A stretch of 64,000 nt of DNA from JARRQJ01 sp963810615 (GTDB lineage Bacteria; Pseudomonadota; Gammaproteobacteria; DRLM01), in assembly GCA_963810615.1 (NCBI GenBank), contig CAWEOA010000004.1:1-64000 (forward strand). Reading direction: 5' to 3'. Positions 53,988 through 62,997 of the stretch are shown here, piece by piece; position 1 is the stretch's first letter; each line of letters opens with the position of its first letter. The notes beneath the pieces are model-generated. The model did no database searches and was not told the origin of the DNA. It saw only the letters and a list, made by a program, of their open reading frames with translations. The position numbers and the translations under genes are program-made.

Positions 53988-54721
53988 ACTCATCCGTCAA
54001 TTCGTGGATGACGGTGAGCGTCCTTCCGCACGGCGACGCATCATATGGTGGGTAGTCTCGCTGCTGGCGGTCGTGATGCTGGCGGCGGCCTGGCGCTGGA
54101 CGCCGCTCAATCACTGGCTGAGCATCGACATGCTGTATGCCGGCATAATGCAGCTCAAGCATCTGCCGGCGATACCCTTGCTGATCCTGGCGGCTTATAT
54201 AATTGGCAGTATCATCTCCATACCCATCACCTTACTCGTCATCGCCACCATACTGGCCTTCGGTCCGTGGCCGGGTTTCGCGTATGCCTTCGCCGGCTCC
54301 ATACTCGGTGCCCTCGGCAGCTTCGCTCTCGGCCGCCTGCTGGGACGCAACACAGTGCGCCAGCTGGCGGGATCACGGCTGAACGCCTTAAGCCGCCGTC
54401 TGGCGCGGCGCGGCGTATTGGCGATCGTCGCGGTGCGCGTCATCCCCATCGCACCGTTCACCGTCATCAATATGGTGGCCGGCGCCTCCCATATCCGCTT
54501 TCGTGACTTCCTGCTTGGAACCGGCATCGGCATGGCGCCGGGCATCATCGCCATATCCCTGTTTACCGATCGCATCGTCGCCAGCATCGAGTCACCCGAT
54601 CTCGGCAGCTTCTCCACGCTGGCAGCTGGTCGGCGCCGTCATCCTAGTTGCGGCATTCGCATTGCGGCGCTGGCTGAAAAATCAGCCTGCAGCCTCGCGG
54701 GACACGCCGCACCCATCTTGA
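53956..54721 (+). pseudogene. TVP38/TMEM64 (VTT/DedA-like) membrane protein, frameshifted near the end
   Basis: The protein has a first helix (about 29-46), then the family core with PITLLVIATILAFGPWPGFAYAFAG, SFALGRLLGR and RVIPIAPFTVINMVAGASHI, and further helices. The frame that starts at TTG 53956 becomes hydrophilic after SFSTL and runs to 54762 into the next gene. The last membrane helix (QLVGAVILVAAFALRRWL) is instead in the +2 frame, ending with TGA at 54719-54721. A 1-2 base loss near 54620 explains this. Family members act in lipid scrambling or membrane homeostasis. The start overlaps the PLD gene by 32 bases; a GTG at 54004 is an alternative. Confidence 0.8.
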
Positions 54722-54746
54722 ATCAGTATCTCGATAAACGAACAGC

Positions 54747-55442
54747 ATGCAGGAACGACTGAAACTGGCGACTTACAACATCCATCGCTGCATCGGCGCG
54801 GATGGTCTGGCCCTGCCCGAGAGAATCTTGTCGGTGCTCGATGAAATGAACGCCGATGTCATTGCACTCCAGGAAGTGGAATTGCATCACGAGCCTGCAT
54901 TGAATCTGCTTGCCTATCTTGCCCGACACACTGGCTTCACGCCGATCGCCGGCCCGACCGTCACCCATGCCGAATCGGGCTATGGCAATGCTCTGCTTAC
55001 CCGTCTGCCCATACTCGCCGTGCGACGCATCGATCTCAGCCTTCCCGGCCGCGACCCCCGCGGCGCGATCGATACGCGCCTCGACTGGCGGGGTCGCCAG
55101 CTACATCTGATCGCGACCCATCTCGGACTCAATCCCGGTGAACGACGCGATCAGGTGAGGCGATTGCTGAAACTGCTCGATGTCAGCGGTGATGATCTAA
55201 CCATTCTCATGGGCGATATCAACGAATGGTTCCTTTGGGGTCGTCCACTGCGCTGGCTGAATCGCGTGTTCCCGGTCTCGCAACGGCACCGCACTTTTCC
55301 CGCCCGCTGGCCCTTGTTCGCATTGGACCGCATCTGGGTATATCCACCGTCCGCTTTGGCGGGTGTTGCAACCCACGACAGCAAGCTTGCCCGAACCGCC
55401 TCTGATCATCTTCCTCTAAAGGCAGTACTCGAGAAGACCTGA
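54747..55442 (+). CDS. Endonuclease/exonuclease/phosphatase (EEP) family protein, YbhP-like
   Basis: The product has 231 residues. The catalytic set is readable: TYNIHRC, LQEVE (metal Glu), GNALLTR, THLGL, MGDINEW (Asp/Asn) and TASDHLPL (Asp-His). It is a Mg2+-dependent phosphodiesterase or phosphatase; the position after a ClsB-like PLD recalls the ybhP-ybhO pair, suggesting a phospholipid-related substrate. The ATG has no strong ribosome-binding site, so translation may be coupled to the upstream TVP38 gene, which ends 25 bases before. Confidence 0.9.
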   Translation: MQERLKLATYNIHRCIGADGLALPERILSVLDEMNADVIALQEVELHHEPALNLLAYLARHTGFTPIAGPTVTHAESGYGNALLTRLPILAVRRIDLSLPGRDPRGAIDTRLDWRGRQLHLIATHLGLNPGERRDQVRRLLKLLDVSGDDLTILMGDINEWFLWGRPLRWLNRVFPVSQRHRTFPARWPLFALDRIWVYPPSALAGVATHDSKLARTASDHLPLKAVLEKT

Positions 55443-55483
55443 TGATTGACCCGCTGATTCTCCGTTAGCGACGACGATGTCGT

Positions 55484-56929
55484 TCATTCATACGCGTGCC
55501 GGGATCCATCGTCATCGCCGACCCTTCCCGATACGGTCACCCGTAACCAGAGGTATCCGCACAGGCCGGCGATTAAGGACGCCAGTAAGATAGCGCTCTT
55601 GGCGGTCAATAATTGGTCGGCTGAGGACTCGAAATTCAGACCGGCGATGAAAATCGACATGGTAAATCCCATGCCACCCAGCAGACCGATACCTATAACA
55701 TGCTTGATATTCATCGCCGGGGAAAGATCGCCGAACCCGGACTTGAGTGCCAACCAGCAAAAGCCGGTAATACCAACCACCTTGCCTATCACCAGTCCCA
55801 ACACAATTCCCAAGGTAATAGGGCTGGTCAGCAACGCCGGCAGTGCCGCGAGATGTATGGGCACTGCAGCATTGGCCAAGGCAAAGACCGGTAGGATCAA
55901 CAGCGCAACGGGACTTTCCAGGGTTCGCTCCCACGATTGCAGCGGTGTCGTGACTTCATGGGCCGTTTCCTGAATACGTTCGACCACGGCATGCTGATCT
56001 TCCGCCGCCAGTATGCTGGCGGAGCCCTGCACGCCTTGCTCTTTTCGCTGCTCTAGGTTTTCGAACTTATCCATCAAACGTCGCGTCCTTCCCAAGAACC
56101 AAAACGGCCCGCGCCGCGGCCGCGCCGGCACGGTAAATGCCACCAGGATACCGGCCACCGATGCATGTACACCCGATTCGAGCATCGCCAGCCATACCAG
56201 CCCCCCACCCAGCAAATAGGGCACGGCATGGCGTACCCCCAGCAGATTGAGTAACACCAGACCTGCCAATACTATGAATGCCAGTAGCAGGTGCGCCAGG
56301 CTGAGCGAGTCGCTATAGAACACGGCGATCACCATGACCGCGCCGATGTCATCAATGATGGCGAGAGCCGTGAGAAATGCCGCCAATGCCGCGGGGATGC
56401 GACTACCGAGCAACGCCAGCACGCCCACCGCAAAGGCGGTATCGGTCGCCAGGGGGATACCCCAGCCGTGGGATGAAGCCGTTCCGGCATTGAATCCGGC
56501 GTAGATCAAAGCCGGCACAGTCATCCCGCCGACCGCGGAGGCGATCACCGGAATGGCGAGTCTGACATTTTGCAGTTCCCCCGCCAGCAACTCACGCTTA
56601 ATTTCCAACCCTATCACGAAGAAGAATAGCGCCATGAAACCATCGTTTATCCAGTGATGCAGATCCTTGCCGAAGGTGAAATTCCCCACGCTCATGCCGA
56701 TACGCGTGTGCAGCAGGTTTGTATATGCTTCGCTCCATGACGAATTGGCGAGCACCAGAGCTGCCACCGTGCAAATCAGCAGCAGCACACTTGCCGTAGT
56801 CTCATCGCGAATGAATCCCTGAAACGGAGTCACAATCTTCTCGAATCCCCTTTGCATGGGATTACTGAAGAGCTCGTCGTCCGCACGCTCCTCATGGGCG
56901 GTTTTCGTTTGCCTGACGTCATCCTGCAT
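55484..56929 (-). CDS. nhaA: Na+/H+ antiporter NhaA
   Basis: The product has 481 residues, longer than E. coli NhaA (388) by an N-terminal polar stretch of about 40 and a long loop (about 275-330). Family motifs: GLEIKRELL, ATDTAFAVGVLALLGSR, LAIIDDIGAVMVIA (the Asp pair of the ion site) and GGMGFTMSIFIAGL. It exports Na+ for H+ with high activity at alkaline pH. The ribosome-binding site before ATG 56929 is weak. It is divergent from the ferritin-like gene; a perfect FNR palindrome lies between them. Confidence 0.94.
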   Translation of the reverse strand: MQDDVRQTKTAHEERADDELFSNPMQRGFEKIVTPFQGFIRDETTASVLLLICTVAALVLANSSWSEAYTNLLHTRIGMSVGNFTFGKDLHHWINDGFMALFFFVIGLEIKRELLAGELQNVRLAIPVIASAVGGMTVPALIYAGFNAGTASSHGWGIPLATDTAFAVGVLALLGSRIPAALAAFLTALAIIDDIGAVMVIAVFYSDSLSLAHLLLAFIVLAGLVLLNLLGVRHAVPYLLGGGLVWLAMLESGVHASVAGILVAFTVPARPRRGPFWFLGRTRRLMDKFENLEQRKEQGVQGSASILAAEDQHAVVERIQETAHEVTTPLQSWERTLESPVALLILPVFALANAAVPIHLAALPALLTSPITLGIVLGLVIGKVVGITGFCWLALKSGFGDLSPAMNIKHVIGIGLLGGMGFTMSIFIAGLNFESSADQLLTAKSAILLASLIAGLCGYLWLRVTVSGRVGDDDGSRHAYE

Positions 56930-57076
56930 GAATTGGAGCCTTCTGTTTTTGGCATCGGTATAGATCCCGTGTTTTTCACAGGTAACCCGGACTGGTGCAG
57001 TGTTATTTCATCCTTCAGTTTCTTATACACCGCTGAATTTCATCAACTACCGTATCATGACCATCCCGGAATCGGA

Positions 57077-57090
57077 TTGATGAAAATCAA
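57077..57090 (+). promoter_or_regulatory. Perfect FNR/Anr-type palindrome
   Basis: TTGATGAAAATCAA matches all 10 fixed positions of TTGATNNNNATCAA. It lies 113 bases before the ferritin-like gene and 148 bases upstream of nhaA. Confidence 0.7.
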
Positions 57091-57202
57091 TGACCTGGGG
57101 AGTGTATTTTTGGCACAGTCCACGACTGGAGAAATAAAAGTAATGCTTATCGCACATCACGCATAACTACTATCCGCAATATTAATCAGAAAGGACTTTG
57201 CT

Positions 57203-57754
57203 ATGAACGAAGAGAGATTTATTACCGATATTCAGACCATACGCGACCGCGCCAGGCACCATATCGAGCACGGCGCGGTAACCGAAGGCTACAAGGCGAA
57301 TCGAAAAACGGTCATCAAGCTACTGAATGAAGCACTGGCCACCGAGCTGGTATGTGTATTACGGTACAAACGCCACTACTTCATGGCCACCGGAATCAAT
57401 GCGCAGAGTGTCGCAGCTGAATTTCTGCAACACGCCGGCGATGAGCAGGGTCATGCCGACATGATCGCCCAACGCATCGTACAGCTCGATGGCGAACCGA
57501 ATTTCTCTCCCGCCGAACTCGCTTCACGTTCTCATTCGGAATATATAGAGGGCGAATCACTCATTAAAATGATCAAAGAAAATCTCATCGCCGAAAGAAT
57601 AGCCATTGACAGCTACCGGGATATGATCAATTTTCTCGGCAATGACGACCCGACCACCCGCCGTATGATGGAGGATATTCTTGCCGTCGAAGAAGAGCAT
57701 GCGGATGACATGGCCAATCTTCTGGAAGACTTTACCGGCTCCGGCCAGGGTTAG
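57203..57754 (+). CDS. Ferritin-like (bacterioferritin/DPS-type) diiron protein
   Basis: The product has 183 residues. A four-helix bundle carries acidic/His ligands: NEALATEL, HAGDEQGHADM (ExxH), ENLIAERIA and EEEHADDM (ExxH). The pattern matches bacterioferritin-like ferritin domains with a diiron site in each chain; no heme-binding Met is obvious. It may store iron or detoxify peroxide. AAAGGA lies 8 bases before the ATG. A perfect FNR palindrome lies 113 bases upstream. It is convergent with the Crp/Fnr gene. Confidence 0.9.
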   Translation: MNEERFITDIQTIRDRARHHIEHGAVTEGYKANRKTVIKLLNEALATELVCVLRYKRHYFMATGINAQSVAAEFLQHAGDEQGHADMIAQRIVQLDGEPNFSPAELASRSHSEYIEGESLIKMIKENLIAERIAIDSYRDMINFLGNDDPTTRRMMEDILAVEEEHADDMANLLEDFTGSGQG

Positions 57755-57820
57755 GAGCTATCGTGGAAGTCAAGCCGAGCCCCTCCACACAGTCAACGGG
57801 AACAATAAGCAGGCGGTTTG

Positions 57821-57834
57821 TCGATAAAGATCAA
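57821..57834 (-). promoter_or_regulatory. FNR-like palindrome at the end of the Crp/Fnr gene
   Basis: TCGATAAAGATCAA matches 9 of 10 fixed positions. It overlaps the stop codon of the Crp/Fnr gene, so a regulatory role is uncertain. Confidence 0.3.
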
Positions 57835-58556
57835 TGTTGCGCAATCATATCCAGCGCCGATGTATTGCGCTGATATAACTCAACGGGATGCGCTCGTGAC
57901 TGGGAGAGTATATTTAAGCGCTTAAATTCGGCCAGTACGCGACTGACGCTTTCCGGAGTAGCCCCTAGAATCTCACCCATTTCTTCACAAGTCAGCAGCT
58001 TCACTTCGCCCGACGGTGTCTGGTCTTCGATCTTCGATAGAAAATTCACCAAGCGGGCGACACGCGCCTTGATACTACCGGTGGAGAATTCAGCTATCCA
58101 CAGATCCGCTTCCTGCAAGTAATCGAACCAGCACTCAATCAAACGGCAATACAGATAAGGATTATCCGATTTAATGCGCAGCAGCTCGCTCACCGGTATG
58201 CGATACGCATCGGTACTTTCTACGGCAATAGCGGTATGCTCATAAGGCTGCCCCAGCACACCGCCAAGACCCAGCCATGAACCCTTAGAATGAACGCGCA
58301 CGATACGCGCCCTGCCGTTTGCCAAATGACTGATCAGCTTCACCATCCCACTACGAATGACAATGACTGTGTCCGCCTCCGTTCCTTCGCTGTATAAAGT
58401 CTCCTTCGAGGAATAGTGTGCGGGTTTGGCGGGGAAAAGCTGTCGGATTTCAGCATCGTCGAGAATGAGCGCCTGGTCAGCGGCGACATCATATGCCGAC
58501 GATTTCCTGTATTCTGAATAATCTATATCCGCCAAGGGTATTCTTCCGTTCAACAT
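57831..58556 (-). CDS. Crp/Fnr-family transcription regulator without FNR Cys cluster
   Basis: The product has 241 residues. A cyclic-nucleotide-binding-like beta roll (about 35-130; LYSEGTEADTVIVIRSGMVKLI), a long dimerisation helix and a winged HTH (about 187-225) are present. The recognition helix is TPESVSRVLAEF with Glu202, Ser205 and Arg206, the E..SR pattern that reads TTGAT in FNR. Only three Cys (137, 142, 190) occur and none at the N-terminus, so it has no oxygen-sensing [4Fe-4S] site; the cAMP-binding RxS pocket is not evident either. It may sense something else, as Dnr or related proteins do. AGGAGG lies 6 bases before the ATG. Confidence 0.92.
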   Translation of the reverse strand: MLNGRIPLADIDYSEYRKSSAYDVAADQALILDDAEIRQLFPAKPAHYSSKETLYSEGTEADTVIVIRSGMVKLISHLANGRARIVRVHSKGSWLGLGGVLGQPYEHTAIAVESTDAYRIPVSELLRIKSDNPYLYCRLIECWFDYLQEADLWIAEFSTGSIKARVARLVNFLSKIEDQTPSGEVKLLTCEEMGEILGATPESVSRVLAEFKRLNILSQSRAHPVELYQRNTSALDMIAQH

Positions 58557-59537
58557 AACGCACCTCCTGTTCGCGGATGCTAATTTAAATTACTAAAGTT
58601 GCCTTCGTTATTCACCGTATAATTGCCCAGTGCATTCCAGAAAAAACGCATTGGAGTTCATCTCCAATCAATCATGTTCGCGATGGTAAATAAATATGAA
58701 GGAATAACTGGACCGTAAAGCACCGCTAAATATCCACACAGACGATGCTTCAATAGGAAGAGTGCTTAAACCTACCATAAAATCCAGCAGTTTTCACGGC
58801 AGATACGCGCAAATAACTCCATATACAATGAATGATAATTCCATGACTAAAGTCCGACATTATTCTGAATCGGTAAATTCAACTATATAACGCGCCTTGA
58901 CACATCATATTGAATAACGTGCATGCACTTATGATCACCAGAAGTTATGAATAGTTCAATGGATGTAGATGGGACTTCTCGAGCACTGCAATATACCGTA
59001 TCGGGATTCATATCGGCGTTTTTATTACGCATTCAAACTGCTCATGCCGCGACTATTAGCGATGACCGTTAATTCCAATAGGGCTCACCTGGAAGCATGT
59101 CGTCAACAATCAATCAAGACCACTTCCGCAAATGCGCCATCAGTCCCGCCGTAAAACTGGGTTCTACGCGCTCAATACAAGGCGGCGGATCATGTCCTGT
59201 GAGCTGATGTCGGTTGTAAATAAGCCTGAAATTAACCGGCGGGATTTGCCTTACCAGATCCTTATAGATGCCGCCTGATACTTGACGCCGCACACGCATT
59301 CTGAAGCGCCCATGAAACTCAAACATCCCCTAAGCGTCGGTAAAATTTACAAAAGTTCTGACCGGGCATCGCTCGGCCAAATTCCGGCAAACGGGATTAC
59401 ATTTATCCGGCAATCAGTTGCGATCAATTATTTCCCAATGGCATGAATACTGCGTAACAACACCATAATTGGCAGAACGAATATTGCGTGATCAGTCTCT
59501 GTCAGCCCATTAACATTAACCGCATAGGTGTAATAAG
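58557..59537. other. Long AT-rich intergenic region
   Basis: No supported gene in 980 bases. Short frames exist on both strands (for example 58969-59154 plus, 59114-59326 minus) without ribosome-binding site or recognisable product. The first part should hold the Crp/Fnr gene promoter, the last the PEP-CTERM gene promoter. Confidence 0.4.
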
Positions 59538-60230
59538 ATGGTAAGAAAATCATTTATCGTTTGTTTGGTTTGCCTCCCGGCCCTGGTCGGCACAGCTCAT
59601 GCGCTGCCTGTGAATCTGCTTTCCAACGGTAGTTTTGAATCTGGCTTGACTGCTTGGAGCGCGGGCGGAAGTTATTATTCAAATCCAATTTCTGTCATTC
59701 TCACCGACGGCACGACCGGCTCGGCCTACGGCGAATCGATAATGCCTGACAGTGCCTCCGGCGGCAGCCCCGACTCAGCCGGATACCATGGGGTCTATTT
59801 CGTCGATGACTTTGCTCATCAGACTCTGGACCAGTTGGTATATCTATCCGCCGGCAATTATGAAATCGGTTTTGACGCCTACGCTCCGCTGAATGGCTTC
59901 CAGAATGCGGGAGACGCGTCTTTCAGCGGCACGATAGCCGGCGTCACCCTGGCCAGTTACAACGTCCACGACCATCCAGACTATGTACAGACATGGGTCA
60001 ATTTCTCCGGGCTCGTCACAGTGTTAGCGGATGGATTCTACGACGTATCATTCGCCTATGACACCAACCTCAATCCATCCGCCGATGTGGTCGTCGACCG
60101 TGTATATATCACCGCTTCTGAACAGGGTGGTGGCACGCAGATAAGCACTGTTCCGGAGCCGGCAACATTTGCGCTTTTGGCCATGGGCCTGGCCGGACTC
60201 GGCATCACGCGTCGCCGCAAGCAGGATTGA
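59538..60230 (+). CDS. PEP-CTERM-sorted exported protein
   Basis: The product has 230 residues. An N-terminal signal peptide (about 1-22, ending AHA) is followed by a beta-rich domain like carbohydrate-binding/DUF642-type modules (NLLSNGSFESGLTAWSAGG; YNVHDHPDYVQTW). The C-terminal sorting signal is VPEPATFALLAMGLAGLG followed by ITRRRK. It should be processed by an exosortase (EpsH) and displayed with exopolysaccharide; no exosortase gene is in this window. AGGTG is upstream of the ATG. A strong imperfect cruciform follows the gene. Confidence 0.93.
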   Translation: MVRKSFIVCLVCLPALVGTAHALPVNLLSNGSFESGLTAWSAGGSYYSNPISVILTDGTTGSAYGESIMPDSASGGSPDSAGYHGVYFVDDFAHQTLDQLVYLSAGNYEIGFDAYAPLNGFQNAGDASFSGTIAGVTLASYNVHDHPDYVQTWVNFSGLVTVLADGFYDVSFAYDTNLNPSADVVVDRVYITASEQGGGTQISTVPEPATFALLAMGLAGLGITRRRKQD

Positions 60231-60239
60231 ACCATCCAA

Positions 60240-60285
60240 TCGGAGTGTCGAGCCTGTCGGCGCACGGCAGGCTCGCCCACTCCGA
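60240..60285 (+). terminator. Extended hairpin after the PEP-CTERM gene
   Basis: An outer 8-bp stem TCGGAGTG (60240-60247) / CACTCCGA (60278-60285) encloses a second stem of about 10 bp starting GAGCCTG (60250-60256) / CAGGCTC (60268-60274). No T run follows, so it may stabilise the 3' end or stop transcription only weakly. Confidence 0.5.
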
Positions 60286-60442
60286 TCTCACCTGAGCATC
60301 CTTCATCCCCAGGCGGCCTGGCCGCCCATCATCACCATGCCCCGTGAGGGCACACTGCCTCAGAGAACTGTAGAGACGCTGACTGGAATGGGATACGGCT
60401 CAACATTTGCCTGTTGCCCCCGTTCTTCCTTATGCTTGTCAT

Positions 60443-61495
60443 ATGACCACCCGGAAAAAAACCAACAAACCGGCACTGAAGGAGCTGCAACGTTGGACAC
60501 GCTGGCCCAAGGACAAGCTGCTGGACATGCGCATTTGCGATCTTGGCCTGCATATCAGCGGCTCGGTCCTGGAACCCCGCGTTCAGCAGTTGCACCGCGA
60601 ATTGGAACGGCGCGGTTTCGAGTTCCGACCGCATTTCTGGTTATCCGATGATTGGTACTGTCCGGACGGCGTACCGGGCGTCGCCATTCCGTTCTTTTTG
60701 TCACACCCGCGACTGCGCCGCCTCGAACTCGAATCGGTCATGGAATTGGAGGGCGGCACGCGCGACTGGTGTATGCGCTTGCTGCGCCATGAAAGCGCCC
60801 ATGCCCTGCTAAACGCCTATCAGCTCCATGAACGCCGCGACTGGAAACGCATTTTCGGCCGTCCCAACACCCCGTATCCCGACACCTATCTTCCAAAACC
60901 CTATAGCAAGCGCTACGTACTCAATCTGCCCAACTGGTACGCCCAGGCGCACCCCCACGAAGATTGGGCGGAAACCTTCGCCGTGTGGCTGAGGCCGAAA
61001 TCGGACTGGCGGCGACGCTACCGAAACTGGCCGGCCATCAAGAAAATCGAGTTCGTCGATCAGCTCATGCACGAGATCCGCGGCAAACGTCCGCGCCTGC
61101 GCAACCTCCGCGAAGAATACCCGGTGGAGAAAATGCGCATGACTCTGCGCGAGTACTACGCCGACAAGGTTGCACGCTATGGCTATGATAGCCCACAATT
61201 TTTCGATAGAGATCTGCAAAAACTGTTTTCCTGTAATCCCGAATATGCGCACAGAGAAAAGGCGTCTCGCTATCTCCGTCGCAACCGTGATGACATTCTT
61301 GATGTCGTCGAACGCTGGACAGGAGAGTATAAATATCGTATCAACGAGGCGCTCAAGGAGATGGTGCGGCTATGCGATAAACTCGATCTGCGCGTGACGC
61401 GCGAGGATCAGGAAATGAAACCGGAAATGGTCGCATTCCTGACCATGGTAGTGATGCACAAACTCTACAGCGGTGGATTTAGCATAAACTTATGA
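60443..61495 (+). CDS. Putative zinc metallopeptidase, partner of an ATP-grasp ligase
   Basis: The product has 350 residues with no signal peptide. A gluzincin-like zinc motif HESAH (about residue 118) is followed by a downstream HEDWAE (about 175) that can give the third ligand. Flanking parts are rich in Arg/Tyr, with YPDTYLPKPYSKRYVLNLPNWYAQAH before the second motif. It resembles the putative zinc-binding metallopeptidase family found beside ATP-grasp genes in many proteobacteria; the substrate is not known. It ends as ATGA overlapping the ATP-grasp start. The ATG 60443 has a weak ribosome-binding site; 60407 is a possible upstream start in the same frame. Confidence 0.8.
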   Translation: MTTRKKTNKPALKELQRWTRWPKDKLLDMRICDLGLHISGSVLEPRVQQLHRELERRGFEFRPHFWLSDDWYCPDGVPGVAIPFFLSHPRLRRLELESVMELEGGTRDWCMRLLRHESAHALLNAYQLHERRDWKRIFGRPNTPYPDTYLPKPYSKRYVLNLPNWYAQAHPHEDWAETFAVWLRPKSDWRRRYRNWPAIKKIEFVDQLMHEIRGKRPRLRNLREEYPVEKMRMTLREYYADKVARYGYDSPQFFDRDLQKLFSCNPEYAHREKASRYLRRNRDDILDVVERWTGEYKYRINEALKEMVRLCDKLDLRVTREDQEMKPEMVAFLTMVVMHKLYSGGFSINL

Positions 61496-62523
61496 AAAAG
61501 AAAAAACTGCGAGTCATCATGCTGGTACACACCGACCTGGTGCCGCCGGATAATCTGGTGGACGAAGATGACCCACGCATGAGCAAATACCGCACCGAGT
61601 ACGATGTACATAAAGCCTTGCTGTCTCTCGGCCATGAAGTACGCATGGTCGCCGTGGCGGACGATCTGACGCCAATCCGCAGCGCGATTCAGGAATGGAA
61701 ACCTCATATCGCCTTTAACTTGCTGGAAGCTTTCGCAGACAATGCTGCAATCGATTACTACGTGGTCAGCTACCTAGAGATGCTCAAAGTACCCTATACC
61801 GGCTGCAATCCACGCGGCCTGCTGCTGGCCAGGGATAAGGCGCTGTCCAAGAAACTATTGAGCTATCATCGCATCAAGGTGCCGCGCTTTCGTGTATTCC
61901 GCTGGGGTCGAACCGTTTCGGTAGACAATGTGCGAAAGCTGTCTTATCCGCTGGTCGTGAAATCACTGCTGGAACAAGGCTCCGTGGGCATCGCCCAGGC
62001 ATCGTTCGTGAACAACGCCGAAGAACTCGTCCAACGCGTGATACAAGTCCAGGAGATGACCGGCGGCGACGCCATTGCCGAACAGTACATCGACGGGCGT
62101 GAGCTTTATGTGACCGTCATGGGCAATAAGCGCCTACAGGTATTGCCGGTGCGCGAGCTGATCTTCGGTGGCCACGAGGAAGGTGAACCGCGTATTGCCA
62201 CCTACAAAGTCAAATGGGATCCGAAGTATCGCGAACGCCATGATATCGACTATCAGTTCGTGCGCAATCTACCGGTCGGCATGGCCGATGCCATCCCCAA
62301 ACTGGGAAAACGCATTTATCGCATCCTGGAACTGAGCGGTTATGCGCGCATGGACCTGCGCCTCAGCAAGGACGGCGTCATCTATGTGCTGGAGGCCAAT
62401 CCCAATGCCGCGCTGGCCGACAACGAGGACATGGCCTTCTCCGCCGAGAAGGCCGGCATGAGCTACCCGCAATTCATTCAACGCCTACTCAACCTGGGCC
62501 TGGCCGCACGCGGCAGTCACTAG
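61492..62523 (+). CDS. ATP-grasp ligase (D-Ala-D-Ala ligase-like)
   Basis: The product has 343 residues. After an N-terminal Rossmann-like part (VIMLVHTDLVPP; EVRMVAVADDLTPI; FNLLEAFADN) the ATP-grasp core shows TGCNPRGLLLARDKALSKKLL, PLVVKSLLEQGSVGI (the flexible loop), EQYIDGRELYVTVMG and the Mg2+-binding end VIYVLEANPNAAL. It forms an amide or peptide bond via an acyl phosphate. It is coupled to the metallopeptidase gene by a 4-base overlap. The sugar/peptide acceptor is unknown; no mur genes are around, so it is probably not cell-wall Ddl. Confidence 0.9.
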   Translation: MKKKKLRVIMLVHTDLVPPDNLVDEDDPRMSKYRTEYDVHKALLSLGHEVRMVAVADDLTPIRSAIQEWKPHIAFNLLEAFADNAAIDYYVVSYLEMLKVPYTGCNPRGLLLARDKALSKKLLSYHRIKVPRFRVFRWGRTVSVDNVRKLSYPLVVKSLLEQGSVGIAQASFVNNAEELVQRVIQVQEMTGGDAIAEQYIDGRELYVTVMGNKRLQVLPVRELIFGGHEEGEPRIATYKVKWDPKYRERHDIDYQFVRNLPVGMADAIPKLGKRIYRILELSGYARMDLRLSKDGVIYVLEANPNAALADNEDMAFSAEKAGMSYPQFIQRLLNLGLAARGSH

Positions 62524-62886
62524 TCTCACCTCCGTGGGGGGAAGATCACAGGAATATATTTTCATAAGGATGGCACGCGCCCAAGCTGCTGAATCCGGAC
62601 ACCTGACTGAGTGTCTTACCTCCTCACATAATGCTTGCAAAGGGTGGCTTACGACCCTATACGGGCGTCACCGATGAATTTTGGTACTGTTTGCGGCGTG
62701 TGGGGCGGGTAGCCTCGAACTGGCTTCTCACTCCGAGCCTTGAATTCTCGAAATGGCTGAATCAGGCCTAGATTGAAGATTATGTGACGTATGACCTTGC
62801 ATTTCGCCAATTCCTTACTATATTTGTACAAATAAGACACTTTATCTCACACCGTCTTATACAAACTCTTAACATGCAGGGGAAAC
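62524..62886. other. Intergenic region between the ATP-grasp and tiny membrane protein genes
   Basis: No gene was seen. It includes the first copy of a 27-base dispersed repeat (62576-62602, listed separately). Confidence 0.4.
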
Positions 62887-62997
62887 ATGACTATGCAATC
62901 GACAGTTCCAGAAAGTACCGGCAGCAACATGGCCACAGCCGCTGTGGTCGTAATGATTTTATTCGCACTCTATTCAATGGCTCACGTCTGGGGCTGA
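62887..62997 (+). CDS. 36-residue single-pass membrane protein
   Basis: The ATG 62887 has AGGGG 5 bases upstream and gives MTMQSTVPESTGSNMATA, then a hydrophobic helix VVVMILFALYSM and AHVWG before TGA. A strong terminator follows 40 bases after the stop, so this is an independent transcription unit rather than noise. It resembles small subunits or stress peptides of the inner membrane, such as CydX-type proteins, in size only. No homologue is recognised. Confidence 0.7.
   Translation: MTMQSTVPESTGSNMATAAVVVMILFALYSMAHVWG

Noticed and set aside
59114..59326. 70-codon minus-strand frame before the PEP-CTERM gene
   Set aside because: No ribosome-binding site or recognisable domain; composition resembles non-coding DNA.
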